A stretch of DNA of 64,000 nucleotides, from NCBI GenBank assembly GCA_007115705.1, contig QXEO01000341.1:1116001-1180000 (forward strand), given 5' to 3'. The notes beneath the pieces are model-generated. The model did no database searches. It was not told where the DNA came from and saw only the letters and a list, made by a program, of their open reading frames with translations. Source of the DNA: Dactylis glomerata. Lineage: Eukaryota > Streptophyta > Magnoliopsida > Poales > Poaceae. This document shows positions 1 through 10,277 of this stretch, one piece after another (within the stretch, counting starts at the first letter, position 1; every line of letters begins with the position of its first letter). The position numbers and the translations under genes were made by a program.

Positions 1-187
1 AAATATCATGCTCATCAAAACCAGCTTCCCCAAGATTAGACTTTTCCATAGCATTAGCAATAATGGTGTTCAAAGAATTCATACTAATAACATTGCTATT
101 AGCATGCAAATAAAGTTCCGTAGGTTTTTTAATTTTCTCTTCAAACACTTCATGTTCTAACTCAAGATAAATACTATAAAGCTCTCT
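1..187 (-). CDS. Partial gag-like frame of Athila-type element F (runs off left edge)
   Basis: An open minus-strand frame runs from about position 187 to the window edge. It reads as a charged, leucine-rich sequence with short motifs such as RELYSIYLELEHEVF and MEKSNLGEAGF. No in-frame ATG opens it; an ATG at about 209 is offset by one base, so either an indel lies near the start or this is not the true N-terminus. It lies downstream of a PBS and LTR on the same strand, where gag is expected in an Athila-type Ty3/Gypsy element. Family membership is inferred from position and from recollection of similar grass repeats, not from a conserved domain. Confidence 0.4.
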
Positions 188-356
188 AATTTTTGTTGTT
201 GTTTTCCATTAAGCCTAACTAGTGAAAATAAAAACAAGAAATAAAAAGATATAATTGCATAATCTAAAGAAAATAACTTCGAGCACACACACACCAGCAA
301 CAGTACTAGAAGATAGCTTAGTAGCCAGAGGATGTGAGTACCTATTACCTTACCTC

Positions 357-372
357 CGCGACAACGGTGCCA
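357..372 (-). other. PBS of element F (tRNA-Asp type)
   Basis: The minus strand reads TGGCACCGTTGTCGCG, close to the tRNA-Asp complement TGGCGCCGTTGCCGGG used by Athila/Tat elements. It starts exactly 10 nt inside the LTR end at 383. Confidence 0.7.
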
Positions 373-782
373 GAAAAGAGCTTGATGTCTACGCACGCTT
401 CTATTCTTGTAGACAGTGTTGGGCCTCCAAGTGCAGAGGTTTGTAGAACAACAGCAAGTTTCCCTTAAGTGAATCACCCAAGGTTTTATCGAACTAAGGG
501 AGGTAGAGGTCAAAGATATCCCTCTCAAGCAACCCTGCAATTAAGATACAAGAAGTCTCTTGTGTCCCCAACACACCTAATACACTTGTCAGGTGTATAG
601 ATGCACTAGTTCGGCGAAGAGATAGTGAAATACAAGTAATATGGATGATTATAAGTGGTAATTGCAATCTGAAATAAAAATGGCAGCAAGCAAACATGTA
701 GCAGAACTGGTTGTAAATGGTGTTTTAATGCTTAGAAACAAGGCCTATGGATCATACTTTCACTAGTGGGCACTCTCAACAA

Positions 783-3083
783 TTTTATATTTACTAGTTG
801 GAGGCACCGTACAAGCCTCCACGTTAATCCTAGAAATTAGCAAATATTATCCGTCTGATTAGCGTTGAACTCATCCGTAGCCATTAGATTAAACATCAGA
901 CTCGCAACGAGCTTCCACCTAACGTGTTGAAGCGTGACTCCTCTTCTGCAATCTTCGTCCTCAATCTTGAGGTATCCCTGACGTAAAAAGAGCATGGTTG
1001 GCCGAATATTGCTCATCTTCGTCGTCAATCGCGACGGTATCCACCGGAGCGTTCACGAAGCGCCCAAGTGCCTTCCCTCTGGTGCGATACAGGTATGCTG
1101 CTCTCATCTTCATGTCTCCAGTCAACCAGCACGCCGTCGAGCAATCTGTAGCTCGATTGTTTCCCCGCTTGCAGAAATCCTCTCTCCCGATCTTCTTTAA
1201 AAATCGACCTCCGCAATCAAAATCTGAGAGAACTTGATGCAGAAGAGCAGAGTGTATATGATCAAAAATTTGAAGCAAATCGAGCAGCAGAGTATACGAG
1301 AGAAAATCTGAAACAGATCGAGTGGTCGGAATAGTCGATGGGGCTGCCGCGCGGTCGAACTGCAAGGCCCCCGCTCCTCAGGCAAACAACGATGTAAAAA
1401 CCTTGAATTCCCTGCTCAATTTCTCAGTTCGTGTAATTCATTAAGGAATCTCCACGAATCGGCTTCATCTCGAACTTAGAAAAACTAAGTAAATTTGTAG
1501 GTTTATCAGCAAGTACTTCCGGTTAGATTATGAGTAGCAGCCTGCAGGTACAAAAAGTTAATTTGTCTGTATGGCGATCAGCGGCACCACCAAATCTATG
1601 TAGTAGGACTATGTTCCCTACATCAACAAGCCAAATACTGAACTACAAGTTCACTTTTGATGCACTAACGCTGGTGTTCACATGAGGCTCCAGATTTTTG
1701 TCCACGTTATCTTACCTGACAATTGTTAATTTAACTTTTTGGCAATAAAACTAGAAGTTTCATAGGATGTCGTGTGTTTTCTTCCCAATACACACTAATT
1801 GTTTGTATTTGTTGTATATCTAATTCTCCAACCATCATCATTAAACAAAGGTATGATGCCTAGACTCTGAATATTATATAGCTTTGACGACATTCAGGTT
1901 ATAGCAATTTCCTATATTTCTTCAACTCAAATGTGTATAAATCATTTTCTGAATATCTGGTATGGTGGTCAGATTTAAGAACTGCAGCCCATGCAAAATT
2001 AAGATGCATGGTGTATTTGAGTTATCTAGATTGTGTAAAGCTGATTGCTGATGTTAACATGCTGGCCAGGCAAGAAACAAAGAAGTGACATGGTGAACTG
2101 TCGGCTAACTTCCGGATGTGACGCAAGGTTACTGGAAGTTGCATATTACAGGAGCAAGATTCTCTGCCATATTATCTGAATCCTTTACTTATCATCATGT
2201 TCTTTGTCTGGAGTTCTTACGCATTGCATGATTTATGTCCTTAAAGCTGTTTGGTGGTGATATATAGGCTTACAGTGAGTATTTTCCCTGTTCATTACTT
2301 ATGGGGATGAGAAATCTTTAATTAGCTAGATGTATTTGATTCAGTTATTGGAGTCCTGTGCCTTCAATCGTGATATCATTGTTTGGTCTTTTATAATAGT
2401 CCATAAATATGTATACGACAGTACGTTCTGAAAAATCAGAATAAGAAATACAAGGAATGATGTGTAGTTGTAGCTTCAGGCTCACAGTCAAATGGTGCAA
2501 CTAAAATATGCCAAAGCAATAAGCAGTAATGTGCAGCTGCAGCAGCAGGCTGACGAGCAAATGCTTCCACATGGTCTTAGCGGGAAGTCAAAGGCACGTC
2601 GTCTGATGCAAATCTTTCATCTAAGTTGGCATATGCAAGAGATATTGGAGTGCGAATTTCTGATTAAGTGGTCCGCAGGTTTGAAGAGGTAATTGGGCGT
2701 AGTATATAGCGAAATAATACTAGAGTAGTATATTAACTGTAGGGATAAATTTCATTGTGCACTTTATGTCAATAACTGATAACTATGGGCATACTGAGAG
2801 ACGTTATTTAGATTTAATAATAGAATCCATCTAAATTTTAATATTTTTATATATTATTAAGCAGAAAAGCTAAGTAATCGATGCACTATTGTGTTGACCA
2901 AAATAATCATTGATACCCTTCCTTGGACAATAATGTAAATCACAAAATATCTTATACATATAATCATAAAATCATCTACTTAAAAATAATATGATTACAT
3001 ATTTATTAAATATAAAAATGTTTTAGTAATATATGATTTGCCAAAATTAACTAGCCCGTGCAGGTACACGGGTTGATGACTAG
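783..3083 (+). mobile_element. Helitron-1 (non-autonomous, about 2.3 kb)
   Basis: The 3' end carries a hairpin (CCCGTG, 6-nt loop, CACGGG) followed by TTGATGACTAG and a host T, the classic Helitron ending (hairpin about 11 nt before CTRR). The insertion lies between A and T: the uninterrupted F-type LTR at 51001-51671 gives the empty site, with CAACAA joined directly to TGATA. The 5' end reads TTTTATATTTAC where Helitron-2 has TCTTATATTTAC, so the terminal TC has decayed to TT. About 50 bp at the 5' end and 33 bp at the 3' end match Helitron-2. No Rep/helicase ORF is present. It is GC-richer at about 1000-1390 and AT-rich from about 2700 to its end. Confidence 0.85.
2480..2688 (+). other. Exon-like segment inside Helitron-1 (possible captured gene fragment)
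   Basis: A 66-codon frame (ATG 2492 to stop 2692) is preceded by acceptor-like TTCAG and CACAG and followed by donor-like GAAGAG|GTAATT; another possible donor, CAG|GT, lies at 2678. The predicted peptide has a glutamine run and a basic stretch (GKSKARRLMQ). I do not recognise it. Helitrons often carry host exons, so capture is plausible but not shown. Confidence 0.3.
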
Positions 3084-3357
3084 TGATATCATAATTGAAC
3101 ACATAAATATCTTTTTTCACTATGCTACCCTGAACTACACTCTGGTTGGATAACAAACACCAATTCACCGCGTAGTGCTATAAAAGCACTCCTTAAAGTT
3201 TGCATTCCCCAATCTAGATAGCCCCACACTATCACCTTGAGGGCACTAGATGGTTCCAGATAAACACCACAATTTCATAGAGACATCCAACTCAAATTAT
3301 AACTCATGATAAGTAGTACTATAATCTTTAGCCTAAGAGCCACATACGATGCGCACA

Positions 3358-3427
3358 CTGTCAACTTCACACCATGGGACAAGGTGTCTCCAGAGATTAC
3401 ATTAATGAAAGCACTTGATTAGCATAA
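3358..3427 (-). repeat. Athila-like LTR H, piece 1 of 4
   Basis: A short piece between the F LTR start and Helitron-2. With Helitron-2 removed it runs on into 6160-6295, with GCATAA joined to TATAAG. It belongs to the LTR that ends at 51908. Confidence 0.55.
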
Positions 3428-6159
3428 CTAGTCATCAACCCGTGCAATGACACGGGCTAGTAATTAGAACTATGTCTATGGATTGAGTGGTACTTATCGT
3501 AAATTTACACTACTACTATTTTGAACAAAGTAATTTTCTTTGGTATTCTATTAGAAATTAAATAAACATTCAGTTGGGTTTTAGTTGGGCAAATTACATA
3601 TATTTTCTTCACTATACATACTAACAATTTATGGATATATATTTTTTCACTTGTGATATGCCACACGTTGCCCTCATTTTAATTTGCATTATTTCAGACT
3701 GTTGTTATATCTCTACCTGTGATTTTGTTCTATATATATTTCCAAGTAAATATGGCGAATTTTCCATTACATTCTACGCTACTTACATATGTTAGTTGAA
3801 AAAATATGTACAAAACTTTCGACCCCAACACAGGAGTTTCTCCCTATCCAGAACATGTATATAGGTATATTGTGTCGAGGAAACACAGAATAGTTACATT
3901 TTTCTCTTAATTGTAGAGAGACAATTTATGAGAACTATCGACTCGTACATCCATAAACAACCAAAATAAAAGCTTCTTATCACTGAATTTGCACATCCTA
4001 AACAACTTGGAACTAACGGAACTAACGGGGGAGAAGCTCGAATATCATAGCCGTTCCAAATGTTTTTTTGACCTGCCATTTTGGAAAGAGCAAATTAATT
4101 ACTGGTGCACATCTTTTTAACTTATTAATTAATTCAAATGTAAATGCCCATATTGATGTTACTATGGCACGATCAAATGTATAATGGAAACTACATATTG
4201 TAAATGTATAGACGTTGTCTCATATTTAGCAGAACACATGTGTTTCTTAACTAATATGATTCTGTAGAACTGAGAAGTTATACTCCCGATTGAAGTTATA
4301 ACTCACGCAAGTGTACAATAAACATTCTAATGAAAAGAATGTATTGCATATATATGTAACCAAATCTGAATCTATTATTCAAATATATGAAATATTATAA
4401 GATTATAATCTTGTAACCAAATCTAAATCGGGAGTAATAACCAAAGATATCCCGATTTGAGGTACCATAAATTTCAATCGGTAGTAGTAATGATTGAGTG
4501 CATAAGAAAAAAAGAAAATTATAAAGTTGTTTTATTAGTAAAAGTATAGTAATTAGAGAGAAACAATATTGATATCCAAGAAGATGAGAATGTCACTATG
4601 AATTAAATCATATGATGTTACCTTGAGAGAGGAAACCACTTGGTGTGTTGTCCAACTTCTCATTATTTCCACCTCGACCATACATGGTTGTGCCACAATT
4701 ATCATTTAATATCCATTCAGTTATATTAGAGGTGTATGGATAATGTGACAATATCCATTAAATTCAGAAATCGTAATCCTTAGCAGGCAAATTTTTGATT
4801 AATTAATATTGGTGTTTGAAGATCATACTAATAGTTACTATGCAGCAAAAGCAAGCTATCAGTAACAATTAGTTAATGATCTTTACCTCATATATGCTTT
4901 CTTATAGTCGAGATGGAGTTCTTTACTGACAGTATAAACTTTGATTTAATTGTAGTTTCCTATATATGTTGAACCACATGACCTCACAATAATGGTCGCC
5001 AAATCTAGAACATAGATGAAATTACTAATATGAAAGTATTGTTAATTGGAAGAACACACATGTCTCTCTAGTGCACTTGCGTGACCTGAACCTACTTATG
5101 CCCTTAAGCATTATTTAACAGAAACAAAAGGGTATTTGTTTCTTGTAAGACAACCTGAAGATGACACATTATAAAATCTCATCGTTTGGGAACATGTCAA
5201 ACAAATGGGCACTTAGTAAATCTCACCATTTGGGAACTTGTTAAACTGACTGATGAGAAGAATGCATCGCATATATATGTAACCAAATCTGAATCTATTA
5301 TTCAAAGATATGAAAGATATTAAGATTATAATCTTGTCTCTTAGAAATTCGTTGAGAGTAGCTTAACAAATTGGTTCAACACGAATGTAGCCAGGGCATA
5401 GCCAGGCACATGCAATAAACTATGTATCCATTAGGACTGAATTTATTGATCTGTCATATATCTCCCGTTACTACATTGAAAAACAGCGGAAATCAAGATG
5501 ATCAATGTTTTAAAGCATCTGACCAAATCCGAGTTCAATATGTATGAACTTGCACACACGTGGTCGCATGCATCCAAGTAAGTCATTGCATCATCTTGTA
5601 TTTTTTTCTCATCTGCTACGTGTCGAACCAAGAAACCAAGATGCTGTATTTTCTACGGGCTTATGCTTTTGCCATACGTTTCATATCATGGGGGCACTGG
5701 GAGAGAGAGCAAGACGAAGACATAGCTAATCACTGTTCTAGCCACGTTAAACACGGAAGCCATATTTTGGATCTAGAATTAAGAGTCGTACCTTTAAAGG
5801 CATGGATCTTGAGCCCTCTGCTGCTTGGCCTCGGACAGTGGAACGCCGGCGGCAGAGAAATTCGTTGAACTTTTCAACATCAACTCCAGCATGGTGAGGG
5901 ATCCTAGCTAGAGTTGGAGGCGGCGGCTGAGTTCTGCGATAGGGCAACTCGGCCTGGGCTCGGCCGTCGAGGAAAGAGCCGCAGGAGTACGCAAGGAAGG
6001 CAGGCGTGATGGCAAGAGACTTTGATGGTTAGATGAAGTGGATTACGCATTGGACGGGACTATTTCTGTCCGTTGATTACAGATCGAAGGTTTGTCCATC
6101 TTAGCAGATTAGGATTAACGTGGGAGCTTGTATAGTGCCTCCAATTAGTAAATATAAGA
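3428..6159 (-). mobile_element. Helitron-2 (non-autonomous, about 2.7 kb)
   Basis: On the minus strand it starts TCTTATATTTACTAATTGG at 6159 and ends with the hairpin CCCGTG-TCATTG-CACGGG, then TTGATGACTAG at 3428. It is flanked by A (before TC) and T (after CTAG), the canonical Helitron target. The ends match Helitron-1, which lies in the opposite orientation about 340 bp away. Most of the interior (3500-5500) is AT-rich with no convincing gene. A duplicated stretch appears inside: ATATATGTAACCAAATCTG with its surroundings occurs near 4350 and again near 5273. Confidence 0.85.
5792..6090 (-). other. GC-rich leader/exon-like cargo in Helitron-2
   Basis: Just downstream of the Helitron 5' end on the minus strand is a GC-rich stretch unlike the AT-rich remainder. 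An ATG at 5892 opens a short frame, and CTTTAAAG|GTACGA at 5792/5791 looks like a splice donor. This resembles a captured promoter and first exon. I do not recognise the source gene. Confidence 0.3.
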
Positions 6160-6295
6160 TATAAGATAGATGAAGAGTAATATCTACTTATTCAACTAGA
6201 TTACAAAGCTCATGATCACATAAAGATCACACCATGGGAGATAGAGATAAACCACATAGCTACCGGTAGAGCCCTCAGCCTCGGGGGAGAACTAC
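6160..6295 (-). repeat. Athila-like LTR H, piece 2 of 4
   Basis: The sequence between Helitron-2 and E. Its last 5 bp (ACTAC, 6291-6295) pair with ACTAA at 50787-50791 as the E target duplication, and H continues at 50787. Confidence 0.65.
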
Positions 6296-7816
6296 TGGTG
6301 CGTGGACCAGTTGGGAACCCCAAGAGTAAGGTGTGATGGGCATAATGGTAAGTTTTTCCTCAGTTATGAAACCAAAGTTTAATCGACCAGTAGGAGAAAG
6401 AAACCACTTCCAAAGGTTGTTGCTAGCGGACTTTGGCAACGGCTCCAGAGAACTTGTTTATGGCGCCTGTCTGGGGCGTAGCTTCGGCGCCAGCAGCAAT
6501 GTGGAACCTGCACACAACACAACCAAAATACTTTGCCCCAACTTGTAGTGAGGTTGTCAATCTCACTGGTTTGCTGAAAACAAAGGATTAAACGTATCGT
6601 GTGGAAAATGATATTTGTTTGCAGTAAGTGAATAAATAATGCTTGCAGAAAGTAAACAGTGCTTGCGGTAGAAAATAATTAATATAAAAGAATGGACCGG
6701 TGTCCATAGTTCACTAGAGGTGTCTCTCCATAAAGATAAATAACATGCTGGGTAAACAAATTACAGTTGGGCAATTGACAAAATAAAGAATGCATAGCAA
6801 TGCATGTACATGTCATGAAGATCACTATGAGATTCACTTGGGCATTACAACATAATATATAGACCGTAATCCAACTGCATCTATGACAAATAATCCACCC
6901 GTAGGATATCATTCGAACAATCCTTGGGTATTAAGTTGCAAGCAACAGATTATCGCCTTAAGCAAAGTGTGTAATGTAAACAATAAAAATATCCTTGCAC
7001 AAGAGATTGTTGTTTTCTCCCTAGTAGCAACATCACATCTACAACCTTATAAGTTATTGTCACTCTCCCAAATTACTAGAGGCATGAACCCACTATCGAG
7101 CATAAATACTCCCTCTTGGAGTCACTAGCATCTACTCGGCCAAGATATCTACTAGCTACAGAGAGCATGCAAGATCACAAATAACATAGACATGATAAAT
7201 CAACAATCAACTTGACATAGTACTCAATATTCATCGGATCCCAACAAACACAATATGTAGAATTACATAACGATGATCTTGATTTAGACATGAAGCACAT
7301 GGAGGAGAAGACAACCATCTAGGTACTGCTATGGACCCGTAGTCCAAGGTAGACTACTCACGCATCACTCCGGAGGCTGGCATGGTGATGAAGAAGGCCT
7401 CCAGTGATGATTCCCCTCTCCGGCAGGGTGCCGGGAAGAGCTTCTGGACCCTCCCGATCTCGGGACGATGACGGCGGTGGCTTGCAGTATGTTTTGTGGA
7501 AAAGTGTTCGTCTCCTTAGGGTTTTCCCATCGAAGGGAATTTATAGGCGGAAGGGAAATTTCAAGGGGTGGACCAGGGGTCCACACCACCTAGTGGCGCG
7601 GCCAGTTTGTTTCGTTCAATTCCGAGAATATTTCCTGTGTAACTTTTCTGAAACACAAAAACAGCAGAAAACAGGGAACTGGCACTGTGGCATCTCGTTA
7701 ATAGGTTAGTTCCAGAAAATTTATAAAAATACCATGAAGTGTAAACAAAACAGAAACCAATTGGTGTAAAACAAGCATGGAGCATCAAAAATTATAGATA
7801 CGTTTACGATGTATCA
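6296..7816 (-). repeat. 3' LTR of E
   Basis: 1521 bp, homologous throughout to 40342-41340 plus 50164-50786. Near 7607 it lacks about 105 bp that the 5' LTR has at about 50480-50570. A minus-strand TATA-like box (TATAAATT) lies at 7538-7545. Confidence 0.85.
7538..7545 (-). promoter_or_regulatory. TATA-like box in E 3' LTR
   Basis: TATAAATT on the minus strand, conserved in the other E LTR at 50410-50417. Confidence 0.5.
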
Positions 7817-7831
7817 AGCATCCCCAAGCTT
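7817..7831 (-). other. PPT of E
   Basis: The minus strand reads AAGCTTGGGGATGCT immediately before the LTR start TGATAC. Confidence 0.75.
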
Positions 7832-10272
7832 AACTCCTGCTCGTGCTCGAGTAGGTAAGTGATAACAAACCAATAATTTTTGAGGTGACATACACCAACA
7901 CAATCTTGATCAACTTAAGGTAAAGCATTGCATAATAATATCAAAGTACTCTAAACATGGGCATAAGAGATATAGTTCTAACCATAGAACTTAGCAACCA
8001 TGTTACAACATGAAAAGAAACACAAACAAAAGATCATGAGTAATAATGCATTGAAAGGTGTATGTTTGTTTGAAGCATATAGAAAACATAGCAAAGTGGT
8101 ATTCAGCTTGTCCCTCATGGAGTAGCAAAACATAAATGCATAGGATCACCTTCAAAGTTCAAGAGGGTGACTAGATACAAATAATTTGAGAACAAGCAAT
8201 ACCATAATCATGAATCAATCAATAATAAATTTTGGGACCATGCATATTATACTCAGAATGACAACTATGCTCTCTTAATCGGTGCATAAAGGTAGAAGAT
8301 GAAGACTCAACATAAAAGTAAAAGAAAGGCCCTTCGCAGATGGCAACAGGGATTTAACATGTGCTAGAGCTTTTCATTTGTAAAAGAGAGATAAAAAATT
8401 GTTTTGAGAGGTGGTTGTTCTTATCAACGACTGGCAATGGGGTTCTTGCTATCTTCCATACTAAACAAGTTGAGAGCGGTTCCGAGTTCTTTGAAAAATT
8501 GGCACATACATGCTCTTTTATAAAATTTGGCACTCCTCCCCACTTTTCCTTTCACAAACCATGGCTAACCAAATCCTTCGGGTGCCCACCAACTTTCACA
8601 TACCATAGAGGAGTGCCTTTTTTTAGAGGTTACAATGGTCTGACCACTCTCTTGCAAAATTAATGATGAGCAGATGAAGCATGCAAGTCGAGGGGTACTT
8701 AATTCAATATGGAAGATAGAAAATCCAACCACTAGGTCTTCATGAGCCAAAAACAATGTCACAAAATGAGAAGTATTTGAAGGTTTTTGAAAGGTAGCAC
8801 ATGAAAATTTACTTGGAATGGCTTGAAATACCATGCATAGGAATTTGTAGTGCACTCTTTGCGAAAACTTTGGTTTTTGGAGTTGGATGCACGAGAAGTA
8901 TTCCCTCTCAGTACAGGTGAAGGCTAGCAAAAGACTGGGAGCGACCAAGTAAGAGAGGAGTAATGGCCATAATCATGCATAGCGACAAAACATTATTAAC
9001 CAAAGCATAAGGTGGTATCACAATTCAAAAACCAAATGATCATAGAGGCTTGAGGCGACTGGTTTAAAGTCAAACATGGTGTAAGCATGCGCCAAGTCAA
9101 CCCAAATAAAGCATCAAAGGAGAATACCACAATATTATGCTCCTGTAAGATAAAAACAATGCATGATTCTTTCAAAGGCACATTAAGCACTCTCAGTTAT
9201 TTGAGACAAGTCATGCTACAACAAAACTACTAAGCATATAATTAAAATAATACCAAGCATGACATGATAAAGTCTAAGCAACAGTCTAAACAAGCTCCCT
9301 TTTGCATCACTATAAGCATGAAACAATTTACTCTTTTCCAACACCAATCAACCTTTTTGAAACAACTCCCAAAGATGAAAACCAACAAATACCAGAGGTC
9401 TAAACACTCCTAGCTACAAAGAACTAAGAAGTTCTGAACAAGAACGAAGGCGAAGAATAAAAGTTGAACGCAATACTAGAAAAAGAGAACACTCGTTGAA
9501 CGATAAAAGTGAAAACTAGAGTGGTCTAGGCAATGAAAACAAAGTGTGTCTTCTCCAAAAGAAATATGTTGGGGTCCAACCATTTATTGCAGGAAACAAA
9601 ACAAAAAACTGAAATAAAAAATAAAGATGCTCCAAGAAAACACATAACATATGAAGCAATAAAAATATAGTGTCTTGAAAGATGACCTGATATTTTTGTT
9701 GATGAAGAAGGGGTGCCATGGGGGCATCCCCAAGCTTTGACGCTTGTACTTCTTGGATATTTCTTGGGGTGACATGGGCATCCCCAAGCTTGAGCTTTCG
9801 TCCATACTTCATCTCATCTCATCATTCTCCTTCCTCTACACTTGAAAACTTCCTTCATACAAAACTTCACACAATTCTCATTAGCAACATTAGTTTATGC
9901 AAGATAGTAAATCCACTTTTGGTTCAGTGTCAACTCAAGTATAACACATATTAACACATAAGCTACTGTAGCAACTTCTCTCAAAAGTTCCGTGATCAAA
10001 AGAACTCAAAAAGAAAGAGATCAAGAGGCAACTGCAAATAGTGGCAGAAATCTGGCAAAACAGAATAGCTGGTAAAGATAATTTTTTTTTAAAATCTTCT
10101 GTTGCTCAACTCGAAAAGTGCAAAACTAATGAAAGTTATATAATAACCTGGGGCATGTGCACAAGAAATCGAAGATCAAAATAACATTCTGAGAATTTTC
10201 ACAAACTTTTACGGTGAAGTGCAGAAATCTATTTCAGGACAACAACTTCCCCAAATCTTACCTACTTCCAAT
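7832..10272 (-). repeat. E internal region, 3' part (no coding capacity seen)
   Basis: About 2.4 kb between the PPT and the LARD insertion. Only short frames occur, with no polymerase motifs on either strand. Two further PPT-like motifs (AAGCTTGGGGATGC on the minus strand) lie at 9724-9737 and 9778-9791. Confidence 0.7.
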
Positions 10273-10277
10273 TAGAG
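10273..10277. repeat. TSD of the LARD, left copy (TAGAG)
   Basis: TAGAG precedes the LTR start at 10278 and recurs at 37989-37993 directly after the LTR end. Confidence 0.9.

Larger units (their letters stand above)
383..3357 (-). repeat. 5' LTR of element F (Athila-type), split by Helitron-1
   Basis: The minus-strand LTR begins TGTGCGCATCG at 3357 and ends GTAGACATCA at 383. Removing Helitron-1 (783-3083) leaves about 674 bp, matching the 671-bp copy on the plus strand at 51001-51671. F entered the older LTR H, whose sequence resumes at 3358. The partner LTR and TSD lie outside the window. Confidence 0.8.

Noticed and set aside
3053..3463. A small MITE with CTAGCCCGTG inverted ends
   Set aside because: The inverted ends are the facing 3' hairpins of Helitron-1 and Helitron-2; F LTR and H sequence fill the gap.
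783..6159. A 5.4-kb DNA transposon with about 50-bp terminal inverted repeats
   Set aside because: The empty site in the F-type LTR puts one boundary at 3083, and both ends have Helitron 3' hairpins with CTAG/T; two opposed Helitrons explain it better.
8565..8948. 127-codon frame in the E internal region as a gene
   Set aside because: No motif and no homologous frame elsewhere; it lies in non-coding E sequence.
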